Shown one piece after another: positions 1 through 12,300 of a stretch of 64,000 nucleotides of DNA. The notes beneath the pieces are model-generated. The model was not told where the DNA came from. It made no database searches and saw only the letters and a program-made list of their open reading frames with translations. The stretch is from the NCBI GenBank assembly GCA_002633005.1, contig NMRA01000264.1:442859-506858 (forward strand). The letters are read 5' to 3'. Source of the DNA: Phoronis australis (Eukaryota > Phoronida > Phoronidae). Within the stretch, counting starts at the first letter, position 1; every line of letters starts with the position of its first letter. A program made the position numbers and the translations under genes.

Positions 1-805
1 AAAGCTTTAAAGTTCAGAAAGGAGAATCTTAGTATGGTCATATGGGAAAGGAGAAAATTTGTGACGGTAGGTTATCACACTGGTCTAAAATAGGTCCAGA
101 CCAATGTGCTGAACAAGTGTGAACTAACTGTAATGCAAGAGCAGCTTAAGAGTAACTCAAAGCCCAACAGAATTACTTTCTTCCCAGGGTAACTAGGGAG
201 GCTAAGATGGTATCCATGTTTGAGACAATTTTGAAACACTAGGTCAATTAGGTTGAGGTCGTGAACAGTACAAAAACAGTGCAATGAACTTGAACTATAC
301 TCGCCTGGGTTCACGCCCATGTTCAGCTTAACACTCACAAACCGAAATTTTCAAATTAAGTTTCCTTTTTAAAGGCGAAGGCAACCTTTTTCATGTCATT
401 TTCAGCAAAAATAGGGTTCGTTGATTATCCCAGACATATTTTTCACTTTTTTACAGCTTTTCGTAATTTAATTAATTACTCGTCGTCTACTCCGGAAGTG
501 ACGTTTTGGGAGGCAAGAATTTCGCGCAAATTTCTTTTCATACAGTCTGACTGTGAGAGCAGTCGAGTCAGTCATTGTTCTACCTCGGTTGTGATAAGTT
601 CGGTCGTCGTTTGCTTTTGTTTACGAGTCAGTCAACATGCCACGCTGTTGCTGCCTACCGAGAAGTACTCATTCTTGCCTCCTAAAACGTCACTTCCGGA
701 GTAGAGGACGAGAAATTAATTAAATTACGAAAAGCTGTAATTAAGTGAAAAATATGTCTGGGATAATCAACAGACCTTATTTTTGCTAAACGTGACATGA
801 AAAAN
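1..805. repeat. Block duplicated at 1741-2545
   Basis: 1-805 matches 1741-2545 with a few percent difference and stops at N 805. Like the larger case at N 12744, it looks like an allelic contig overlap left unmerged. 806-1740 has no partner in the window; its partner would lie before position 1. Confidence 0.75.
373..804. mobile_element. Foldback MITE, copy 1 (right end cut at an N)
   Basis: Starts after TTAA (369-372) with AGGCGAAGGCAACC. Long inverted arms (about 373-530 and 680-804) contain GGGTTCGTTGATTATCCCAG and its complement, and CTACTCCGGAAGTGACGTTTT and its complement. The sequence stops at N 805 just before the expected terminal GGTTGCC. It encodes nothing recognisable. Confidence 0.75.
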
Positions 806-983
806 TTTGAAAAGACTATCCTTATTAATATTAAAGGCTTATGGTATTAGACAGGAAACTCTAACATTGTAACGTGTAAATATGTATATATGTATTGAAT
901 ACCCGGACATGAAATTGCCACCTATACCAAATGTTGTAATGTAATATGTACAAATGAGATTAGCTCCAAGTGCAATAAACAAC

Positions 984-1203
984 CTCTCTCTCTCTCTCTC
1001 TCTCACTTACGTCATAATAAATAACATTATACCACAATATTAGCTTCAAATGGCAGATAAAACCGTGTAATAACCCATAAAGTTATCTCACTAGTGAGAT
1101 AACGATTTGGCGGGAAACCGAGGACGGAGACGAACCCGGGACCTTGGTATCGCTGATCACCGACTTTAACCACTACACCACGCAGCGACTGACGTCTATA
1201 TTT
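984..1203 (-). repeat. tRNA-derived SINE with GA-repeat tail
   Basis: On the minus strand it reads GTGGTGTAGTGGTTAAAG (A-box-like, near 1180) and CCCGGGTTCGTCTCC (B-box-like, near 1130), the pol III promoter pair of tRNA-derived SINEs. It ends in a (GA)n run at 984-1003. Its body includes a perfect 22-base palindrome at 1082-1103. Confidence 0.7.
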
Positions 1204-2105
1204 ATCCTCAATCCTCATCTTGTTTTACTCTGTAACATAGCTCGTGGTGTACCCCGGGCAAATAGATTACAATGAAAACTAATTTTGAATCAGGTCACTT
1301 ACGAATACTTCCCATGATTACGGAATTTATCTCAAATTATTCCTTCGTCAAATTCGAGGAAAATTACTGTCGAAAAAAACTGAGTTTGTTAGATGGTTAT
1401 TGCTTGAGGCCAAGCACTGCAATCTGGCTTGCCATTGGGGGTTGTTTTATGAGCTTCACGTCATCTTAAACAATAATAAACTGCAATTTCTCCAAGCTCA
1501 GAAGCCATGTTCCATTTGCTAAAAATTTGTCCTGAGACCGGACTAGCGAGCAGACCAAAGTTAGTCTGAAAACGCTAGTGCAAAGCGAAAGGTTTGGTGC
1601 GGACTATTTTTATCGGCTGTCCTAAATTGTCTCGCCATGTCACGCCCTTTCGATGTTGGTGCTCACTGTATACTACTTAAATATATATCAAAAGCAAATC
1701 TAACAAGATAAGGAGTGGAGCAACACGCGCACTAACAGTGAAGCTCTAAAGTTCAGAAAGGATAATCTTAGTACGGTCATATGGGAAAGGAGAAAATTTG
1801 TGACGGTGGGTTATCACACTGGTATAAAATAGGTCCAGACCAATGTGCTGAACAAGTGTGAACTAACTGTAATGCAAGAGCAGCTTAAGAGTAACTCAAA
1901 GCCCTACAGAATTACTTTCTTCCCAGGGTAACTAGGGAGGCTAAGATGGTATCCATGTTTGAGACAATTTTGAAACACTAGGCCAATTAGGTTGAGGTCG
2001 TGAACAGTACAAAAACAGTGCAATGAACTATACTCGCCTGGGTTCACGCCCATGTTCAGCTTAACACTCACCAACCGAAATTTTCAAATTAAGTTCCCTT
2101 TTTAA

Positions 2106-2553
2106 AGGCGAAGGCAACCTATTTTCATGTCATTTTCAGCAAAAATAGGGTTCGTTGATTATCCCAGACATATTTTTCACTTTTTTACAGCTTTTCGTAA
2201 TTTAATTAATTACTCGTCGTCTACTCCGGAAGTGACGTTTTGGGAGGCAAGAATTTCGCGCCAATTTCTTTTCATACAGTCTGACTGTGAGAGCAGTCGA
2301 GTCAGTCATTGTTCTACCTCGGTTGTGATAAGTTCGGTCGTCGTTTGCTTTTGTTTACGAGTCAGTCAACATGCCACGCTGTTGCTGCCTGCCGAGAAGT
2401 ACTCATTCTTGCCTCCTAAAACGTCACTTCCGGAGTAGAGGACGAGAAATTAATTAAACTACGAAAAGCTGTAATTAAGTGAAAAATATGTCTGGGATAA
2501 TCAACAGACCTTATTTTTGCTAAACGTGACATGAAAAAAGGTTGCCTTCGCCT
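2106..2553. mobile_element. Foldback MITE, copy 2, complete, TTAA target duplication
   Basis: 448 bases from AGGCGAAGGCAACC to GGTTGCCTTCGCCT, flanked on both sides by TTAA (2102-2105 and 2554-2557). The arms are over 130 bases each. The paralogous intron near 23250-23265 has CTCTTTTTAACACCC with one TTAA and no insert, i.e. an empty site. TTAA targets are typical of piggyBac-type transposases; the family of this element was not identified. Confidence 0.85.
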
Positions 2554-2908
2554 TTAACACCCATGCTCAGATTAATGTCCACCCCCAATTTCTGCGATAA
2601 AACTTTCTTGGCAGTGACCGTCTAATTTGAATTTTATTTCCCAAAACATACAAAATACGCTCAACCAGACATTCTACCAATGTTTTATGTAACTCATACA
2701 CACTAAGTCAATGTAGCTCCCTGGACGTTAACCCAGAAGAGAGCAGTAATTATTCCTATCCAGTTTTAAAAGCTGCCAGAGGATGAACCGTATTCTAGTT
2801 GTAAGGCTTCTGAGAACAACAAGTAGCCTTGAGCAAGAAAAAATTGTAATGTTACCAGACGAGAATTACGCTGACAGAGGTAATGTCAAAGGTCACATAT
2901 TAACATAC

Positions 2909-3306
2909 CATGTAATGTAGACAAAGTGTACAGTACTGAGCTGATCCATGACATCAGTCACTCTGTATAGCCCATACATAATTGCATCGTCCTCCAGTAA
3001 TGCTGCAAGCTCATTCACTCCCTCACTACCCGAACCAATCAAGGTCAATGGTTTCTTTAAGTCCTTATCTTCATAACCAACAAGCACCCAGTTGGTGTTT
3101 GTGCCATCATCTCTGACATCAGCTATTCCAGAAGGCACTTCAGGGTTAAAGGTCACATCTGCTCCCTTCTTGCTGAAACCATGCATTGCACTGTTGACAT
3201 TTGGAGGTTTACTTACAGGCACCGAGGTAAAGCCACGATGCTGGGATAATGCAGAGCTGTCAGTTTCATCCAAAACTTTGGCCTTGGTACCACTTGATTC
3301 AGAAAT
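2909..3306 (-). CDS. Paralog exon D' (linker plus ADF-H 2)
   Basis: 398 bases, phase 0 in and 2 out, intact. It codes for the linker and ADF-H 2 through FVYITW, with a GTATGT donor. The linker differs (PPNVNSAMHGFSKK), while the ADF-H part has only five changes against the other gene. Flanking intron sequence is also alignable by eye for several hundred bases on both sides. Confidence 0.85.
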
Positions 3307-6300
3307 CTACAAACAACATGTTTTAGTACAACACAGTGTAGGCAGGTTCATGTTTTTTTTCTTTAGACATTACATTCTTAATTGTTCTTCTCAAATGTTT
3401 TTTGAAATATTTGATTTTTGGTGGCTTAAAGAAATTACTTTTACCAATTAAAATGATTCTTTAACCTTCTATTATTATATTTTAAAATTTTCGCAAGTGC
3501 AGCAAACAAGAACGATGCAAAACGTTTAACTGTCCCCATGACTGCACGCGAACGGTATCATAGACTTCCAGTGGTGTTTGTTAGTAAATGCAATATAAAA
3601 ACAAAAATGGCACCAGGAGGCACAGCATAAGTCAAATCCATTTGAAACAAAACAAGTGCTGTCATCTCCTTGATGAAAACTTATTTGTCAAATTTCGTGA
3701 ACGTCCATCAAGTAACTAGGTAGGTTTTAAGTCGCAGGCATAAAGCAAGATTCTGCCACTAGGGGTGCCGCAGTAGTTGAGCCTGTCCAAAAATCTACAT
3801 CAGTTATGACCATCTCAATAGAAACGCATCAGATGTACAGTTCATGTGAATCCATCAAGCGCTTTAATGAAGGATGCCAAAATGGATTCAAAACTTGAAA
3901 AGTCAGAATTGATTTTTTGTCTTTAGCATTTTTCTAAACGCTTTATCCGTTGTCTACTCGTGCAGACTCGGCATTATGTCTTTTATCTCGGTTCGAGTGG
4001 CTCTAGCTTGGTTTCCTTGAAACGGGCTAAGCCACCAGTACACTGATTTTTTGTCAAAACCTAAAAGCTCTCTTTAAGCTAGAGGCTCCAGAACACTAGA
4101 TGGCTAAATGCAATTGGCATATCAAGGATTTTAAAAAGTATTATTAAGTCATATCGCTACCAAGTCGGGTGGACGATAGCCAGAAATTCAGCACTTAACT
4201 GGTGCCAATACATCAGAAACCACTGAATTACCGTGTCTAGATAATAAGCTGAGCAGGTTAGTTCATGGCATTCTCAGAATCTTGCTCTGAAATTTATCGT
4301 AAGTGTGAGCGTTATGATTCTTACTTTAGCTTTAATAGCAGCATCAGTAATGTCGTCTTTATTGTTGAAACACTCAGAAGCATGATAGGGAGCAAAGAGC
4401 TTCTCAACGCTACCACTGACAACACCATATTTTCCTCTTTTGGTGAATGAAATTTTCATACCAGACCTGAAATACATCCACAGTTATGAAAGTTAGAAAA
4501 TCAAGTGCGACATAGTCTTAAATACGCTGGTACGAAGAAAAACACTCATCTAAAGATTATTTTTAAACTACGATTTGAGACATGGATCACTTGATAGAGG
4601 TAGGAAGAAAAAGACGCCAAGTCAGAAGCTTTGTTATATTCAATAAAAAACCCGTAAGAATTCACTTATATAGTGATGCTTATCCATTGTTTCAACAACT
4701 GATGGTTGCCTTAAAACAGAATAGTTTGCGAACATGTTACAACAAATTCATAATGAATTGAAAAAATGATTCTTGAACTATAATATAGAAAAGTGTTAGT
4801 ACCGGGGTTTTCCTTCTGGTGTCAAGTATCCAGCTAGTGGGGCGTTTATTCGGAAATTTTCCTCTTAAAAGCCCACTCCCAGTAAACTTTTTGTCACAAA
4901 TTTAGTTTTATGGAGCATTTACATATAAAAGCGAACAAGGTGTTGGCGAATTATACATTTATTAATACAGATTTTAAAAAGACAGTTTTAAGTAAAAAAT
5001 GTCGAAGTCAGCAAAACTATGACTTTCAGTTTACACACCCTCCTTTCCGATTAAACGCCAGGTCGTTTATTTGGTGTTAGTACAACGCCCGTTAACTTTG
5101 GGTTTCCGAATACACACCCATGGGCTTATCTACGGAAAATCCCGGTAGTACCAGTAGTATCAGCATACCAGGAGTAATAGCGGCGGTGGTTACAGAAAAC
5201 CAGATTTGTCAGTTTTGAAGGGAATTCCCCAACTAATCACGTGCTCACAAACAGAAATTAATATATTCCATTGTAGACTGAAGGTCCTACCATTTCATAT
5301 ATATGAACTTGACTGTCTTGGAGTTGTCTATATCTTCGTCTATTCTTAACAGAACGTACATCATCTGTGCATCGTCTAGCTGGGAAACAAGTTCCTTACA
5401 ACCTCCTTTACCTAAAGGAGATGAACGCGTCAATAGAGATAAATAAACAAAGACACAGAAAAATCCCTCAAGTTCGGAATGTCATTCCAATCGAGGTTTT
5501 GAAACCTGAATACAAACACAACTTTTTCTTGGTAATCACAAGGAAAGGCTGTTTTTCCAGTTGAAAGCATTTCCGACACTTTAGATGTACATTAAATTCA
5601 ATTATAAAATAACTTGATATATTTAGAGATTTCAGCTGCCTGATTCTATTTTTGAAGAAATAACCAAATTTCCAGTGTGCTACTACAAAACCGTTCACTG
5701 TACATAACACAAACTTTCAAGAGGACTCCCAAATGTGTACAGCAGTTGATATTTTTAAAAATATACTTAATTCAGGATCCATTATTTGTTCGCTTTAACT
5801 GTTTTTTTTTGTGGAGGTGTTCATTTTTACACTGAAGCGTTGAAAAATAACAAAATTGCAAATTTCACTTCTTCAATGATGTATTTTGATCTGAAACAGT
5901 GANCAGGTCTTTTGAGCGTCTCGTCAGTCAAAGGTGTGGTATCTAAAACTGTGTGGATTTGGTGAATTGTTTATGGATGTGGAAAATAAATACTGTGCCC
6001 AAAGGCGGCAAATTGATTGGCTATTGAATGAGTTGATCTGTCGTCCGCTCCCTAGTTACAGAAATATGTGAGTTTAGGGCGAGCGCAGACAAAGAGCTGA
6101 GCGTCTCGAATGCAAATTAGCTCAGCTCATAGCTCATGCATGCGGTAAAATAAACTGTGAGGAATTTCCCTCTCTCGGTGGCGAGGCAAATATCAATCAT
6201 AATCATCTATCATCATCATTTAATTTACTGACCTGTAGCAATTGCTACCCAGCCACAGCTTTAGGTTATAACTATTTCAAAGCGAACATACAGAAAAGGC

Positions 6301-9300
6301 AACGCATACATGAACACAATGACAAAAAGAACAGAAAAGAAAATCAGACCCACCTTCCCAATCATTATTGATTAAGTAGAAAATAACAACTTTTTTCTCC
6401 TGGTAAATGCATTATAAATGAAACTAATAAGTAGTTTACCGACAGTGGCGTTTGCATAGGCGGATTTAGGGGGGGAGGGGGGCAGAGGGCCTGCTCCCCC
6501 CCTTGGCTGCCGTAAGCAAAAATGGAACAGCAACAGTGTGAAGCGAGCGCGAGGAAATATTGAATAAGCCACTAGGACGCGGAATAAGCGGTACCACAGA
6601 TCGCGGCGTTCCCGTTTTACGAACAGAAGCTTCACATACCCGGCTCCCGCACCTTCGGGCCTGTGCTCCACATACAATCGCGCTTTGCCCAATTCCCCGA
6701 AACAACGTGTTGGCCCCACCTTATGGTATCCTAGATCCGCCACTGCGTTTGTCATCAAGAAAACAAACTTCTTCTGAATTTCTAGCTCACCAAACGAGGG
6801 GAAGACCAACATGACCTCTGCAAATAACTCGGTCCCGAGATCACTGTAGAGATTGCACGAGCAAAAGAAATGTATTTCATTCTCAACACATGAGGCAGTA
6901 CAAAAACGCTCCTCAACCGGAGTAAAAATACTGAAACGGCCAGTTTCCACTTTCAGCGGCAATACTCCACATCTAAATTGAGGAAAGATGGATTTCTCTT
7001 CTCTAGACTATGCTCATTTTTAAATAAACTTCTGTTTGATAATTAGTTTTAACTAATTCATAACTTCTTAGCTTGGGTTTGCTCAAAGTTTCCGCCCTTC
7101 ATTCAGACTCGGAAAGATTCATCAATTTCATTTTGGCATTTCCAGATCACAAGCTGACCTTTGATAAAATGCTTTAATATGATCAACCTCAGTAAAAATT
7201 TGAAAAACACTTTCTGACCAATTCTCCTTTCTGTACGTGAGGTCCCAGTAAAATACTTACTTTGTGAGATGATTATCAGGCATGCAAATAAGTCTATCAT
7301 AGAGTCGTAATATACACAATTTCCTGCGAACAATACTAGGTATCCACCCCATATTTCCATTCATCGCCGTGATTGCTATAAATTTGTGAACCTCAAGAAA
7401 GTATCGAATGGCCCAATTTTGGATTGAATCACACTGCTGAAAAAAGCCCTGTCCCCCAAACACCAGAGCAATAATCAAATATCGGGGTAACACGCGCATC
7501 ATATAATGTGGTGTATATCGTGAACCCAACATCGCGCACGCGCTTGAATTTAGAGACCATATCACCAACTGCACGACCATAAGACGCTGCTGGTAGGGCA
7601 GCGGTTTGTTTAAATTGCAAAGGTTCATCAAAAAGGACACATAAATATTTATACTGACTTACAAAAGAGAGCGGGTTATTCGCATAATTGAAGACAAGTT
7701 TGTTCTGCCTCACCCGGTGCTTACGAAAATGCATAACTTCAGTTTTACTCAAATTCAGCTCCATCCTCCATTGTTAACACCAAGTGTGCAAAAGATCCAA
7801 CATGGCCTGCGTTATCTTGTTCACGTGACGAGAGTAAGGCAATGTCGTCAGCATACAACATGGAGCTAATTATATTATTTCCTATAGAGATACCAAGGTT
7901 GAACCGATTCAGTTCATCAAAAAAGTCATTTATAAAAAGACTGAAAAGAGTCGGAGAAAGTGTATCACCCTGGCGTACACCAAGAAGTTTACAGAATAAT
8001 AAATCCCTATCTTCACGGTCAATTGCCTTCTACATATCAACAAATGTTACAAATGTGGGAAGATTTTCATTTTTCCTGTTTTGAATTATAGACGCCAATG
8101 AAAAGACATGGTCGACACATGATCTACCTTTCCGAAAACCGTTTTGCTCATCAGCAAGCAGACTATACTTCTCAACTTAAGACGATAACCTGGCATTCAG
8201 AATACCACTATAAATTTTATAAACACAGGAAAGCAGGCTGATTCCCCTATATAATAATATAACGGAACACGAGGATCCTTGTCTGAACCTTTCGGAATTG
8301 GAATAATATTGGCTTTCAACCACAGTGAGGGGACATACCGCGAAACAAAAATAGCTAGTCATAGTTTATGTAAAGCAGCACCGCGTTGGGGATATGGCCA
8401 AAACCCATCACTTTGTTGGGCTTTGGCTTGGATATAATTCTCCGAACTTCTTGCACAGTTATGTCAAAGTTTTGTTCGTCACTGCACATGTAATCAGGGG
8501 ACGGCATTAAAGCTTCAATGTATTCTTTGGCTTGTAAACTGTTGTTACAGTATTCATCATCAAATGAAAATTCAGGAGCAAAATCTAAGTAAAGGGAAAG
8601 TTCAGATTCGTGCAAACTGAATTAACTTCATCATGAATCTCGAAAGGCACAGTTTTATTAATTCTTGGACCAAGTCCCTTGATATTATCACAGAATACCT
8701 GCGGATTGTCAGTATCGAGATTTTCGATCTGCTCCATTAAGCTTTTGTTATAAGCTCTTTCAGTTTTTCTCAAAAGTTTGTCAAAATTGTTTTGGGAATT
8801 TTTAAACACTTTTCTAGGTTCTTTCTTAACTGCTCTATTCCCTTTACACTTCAAAAATTCTTTTTCCTTGTGGCACATCAATGTTCATGATACAGATAAT
8901 TGTGTATTCCAATAAGGCTTGTAGTTCTTGATTTTTTGCGTGAACGTTTACCAACATCCTTATACCGGAGATGGGTGTCCATTTGTGAAAATAAGTTATT
9001 GCAAAAACAATCATAAGCCATGTTTACAGTTTCCTGATTTTCACTTCTTGAATTTGCCTCTCTAATGGCTCCCTGAAATTCCGGTGAACTCAAAAAGTTC
9101 TCAGGCTAAAAGCCTTTTTGAGCACAATTTTGCATCTCGGTCGAGATAGAAAATCATCGACTATTCCCGTCTAATCCGTGACTTGAGTGAACGATTCCTG
9201 ACTGACAGTCATCTCCTATAAAACGAATTGATATCACCGTTAGCATCAATGCCGGAGTTGTTACTTTGTTTGGTTGTTTTGGATTCTCATTTTGGTTCTT

Positions 9301-12300
9301 TTCATACAAATTTGATTATCTATTGTCTAAATTTTACCTGTTCTTTGCATATGACGAATGGTATTTAATGCATAACCATAAGTTTGTGAAGTACGTAGCA
9401 TTTTTCGCTGCCAACACTCGGCTACTGAGGTCACCCTGATCCAACGCGAGCCGGATACGTCAAATTTCAGCAACAGTACCCGTTTAAATCAGAGGAAAAA
9501 TTCTAGATGAGAAAATGTCTTATTTTTATTTCATGATCGTGAAGCTGATGCCAAGTACGTACCAGCCTGGTGGGAGCAATTGCCGTGTGACTACCCTGAC
9601 GTTTGAACGCATTTCTGCGACTTGGCAGCAAATCGGCACCGGCTTTACTGGCCGTTAAGAATGTAAAATAGAAGAAGAAGAAGAAGAAAAAAAAAACATC
9701 CACAGAAGGCTATGGTACAACAAACAAAATCTAGTTTTATTTCAAATCAGTCAGCTCCGCACCTCAACAACAGGCACCTGTGCTTGATTTTGCTGCCAAG
9801 ACACAGTAACTGGCGAAGCAATTCCCTTGCAGTTGCCGTGACTCTTCGCCAGGAAAATAATCACTGGCTAAATTGACTTCTGATTTCAATTATTAGGGAA
9901 AATGTATTTTAAAACGTGACAAAAACTTACAATATACCTCTGTTGTCTAGTAAATTAAAAATTCCGCGATTGAAAACGCAAACGGGAGGAGAAGTGTAGT
10001 CAATGAGCTGAATGTCGGAAATGGGAAAATATTGCAGTGTTAGGAGCATGACGCAGTATTTGTCATACAATATTCCCCCATTCGAGCCGGTTGGCTCCCG
10101 CGCCGCCGGGCAGTAGCTTATGCGAATGCTTTTGGGAAAGCGGGGAATTATTTACTGTATATTTAGTATACAGCTTTACGCACAAAGGTTAGTTATTATG
10201 ATGCTTCACCCGAGAGTCAAAATTCCAGTTTTTTTTACTTGACTAAAGCGTCAAATTGGAGTGTCCTGTACCGCACAATCGGCATCAATCCCCGGCGGTC
10301 ATGTTCAGTCTCCGGCGGTCCTGTTGTTTTGGTGGGGTTGTCATGTTTTCAGGAGCGTCGGTCCAATTTTCTGGTGCGGCGGTCCCATCTGATCCCCGTA
10401 GGTCCTGTTTTGTGGTGAGTCAGTCCGATTTGGAGGCGCGGTGGTCATGTTGTTTCCCACCCGCTGTTAACTTCGATCCAGGACAGAAGTTAACCATTCA
10501 TACTGACCGCAATTCCCTCAACATATTGACCCGTAGACGTTAGTATGAAAGGGTCTTAAAGAGGCATGGAACGCAAAAAACTCGTCAAAAATATCTTTTA
10601 AACAACTCCTGAGGAAAGTACCATCTCGCAACGTCTAGTACAGCGTAATTCCCTTTCCCCTGTGAAGAAATTTCCATAAAAAACACAAAATTCACAATTT
10701 TTGAAATACTGGTAACCACAGAGTTTGTAATTCCTCCCACTTATGATAAATGCGTACATGCACTCAAAATCAGCTGCTAGCTTGGAGACGTTTTTTTTAC
10801 AGGTCACGTTTTCCGTAATATGGGAAATGTACGTCTATGTCTTGCCATACCAAATAAGGCGACGTCCTTTAATTGCCTTGTGGCAGAAAAATCGCCGAAG
10901 TAGCGAACAGTTGACTGATCGCTTTGTGAAAATTGAAAGTAAAAGAAACTGTTTTGATATAAACAGAAATTAAATATATTTGCGAACAAACCCTAAAATT
11001 ACCTGGTGAACACGTTGAATTCTGTTTCAGTGACAGAGAACCACTTTCAATATTGTAATTTAGTCTGTTTAATGTGTTCCAGTCCTCTTCAAGATACATA
11101 CCTTCAGCAACCACGTCTATTTCGTTGGGATTGTTATCCACATGGCCAATAATGACGAAAGAGCCATCAACAGCCCAACTGTCGTCACGCACTTTCTGAA
11201 ATGCCTCCTTAAATCGTCCTTCATCAGCAACTTTAACTTCAGTGGACATTGTGTTGAAGCCTGAAACACATGAGAATCTGGTTATCCTGGCCAGTTTTGT
11301 CTCGATTGTTTTGAGTTTATGAAAGAGGAGTCCTTCATTTTTTCGCATAAACTGTATTCAAAATTGCTAACTGCCTTTCTGCAGATAATGGAAACTTTGC
11401 CAAATGTCTCGCGTTACGACATCTACTCAGTACAAACCATGCTAAGAAGAAGGTACGCCATTGTCCTGTAAACGACATGCTGACATTGTATATCCTGAAG
11501 CTTTGTGTGCGTTTTTTCGATCGTGTTATCTTCATACCAGCAACATTTTCATAAAGAGCCATATGGTGTTTGTGGAGTCAAGTTTTCTATACCCACCAAA
11601 ATACTCCACTCTGAGCACGTGCATGGCTGACATGAATTACCAAACTTGACAAATGACTGGATTTGTCACAATATTTTCTGGCAAAGTACGTACCTTAATC
11701 TGATCAAACACTGAGCTTTGCTTGAACAAAAACGGGCACAGAATGGTGTTCTATTAATTCTGCCAACTGAGAACGCTAGCTAGACGCGTAAACCGTCTAT
11801 AAATAAATATGTACCAGACGACACTTCGTTACTTGTTTTGTGTTTTCTCACAGTGATGCAACAACGAAAGCGCCTAGAGACTATTGCACGTATCCGCCTC
11901 ATTTGACAATATATTTTAGTACCAGTTCAACGATTACGTAAGCCTGTCTGGCGTAGTAACTTCAAATCTATTCTAAGGATGATTGTGAAAACTGGCATAT
12001 ATGTTCTTACTGCGAAGAAGACGGCTGACGAAGATTTTCCGACGACTTTGACTAACGTGGCGCCTTCTATAATGGTAGTTTTTTGCGTCCCTGGCTGTAT
12101 CTCCTGAACTCACTGCAGGATCTTTTTTACATTTACCAAGTGTATTTGTATTGAAATTGACTACGGACGACGACGACCAATTGGGAACGGATCCGACGAA
12201 CGCTGTGCCCTCTAGTGGCAATTTCATTTTCCCGTTTTCATGTGATTCTTTGAAGTTCTTTGTTGGATTTTTATGAAATTTGGAAAATAGCTTTCCATTA

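Noticed and set aside
10256-10543. Conserved small gene, because the frame is intact in two places
   Set aside because: Both copies belong to the same duplicated block, so the conservation carries no evolutionary information.
11335-11562. 75-codon minus-strand frame directly upstream of exon A', repeated at 15580-15807
   Set aside because: It lies on the intron side of a clear acceptor, and its conservation is explained by the duplicated block.
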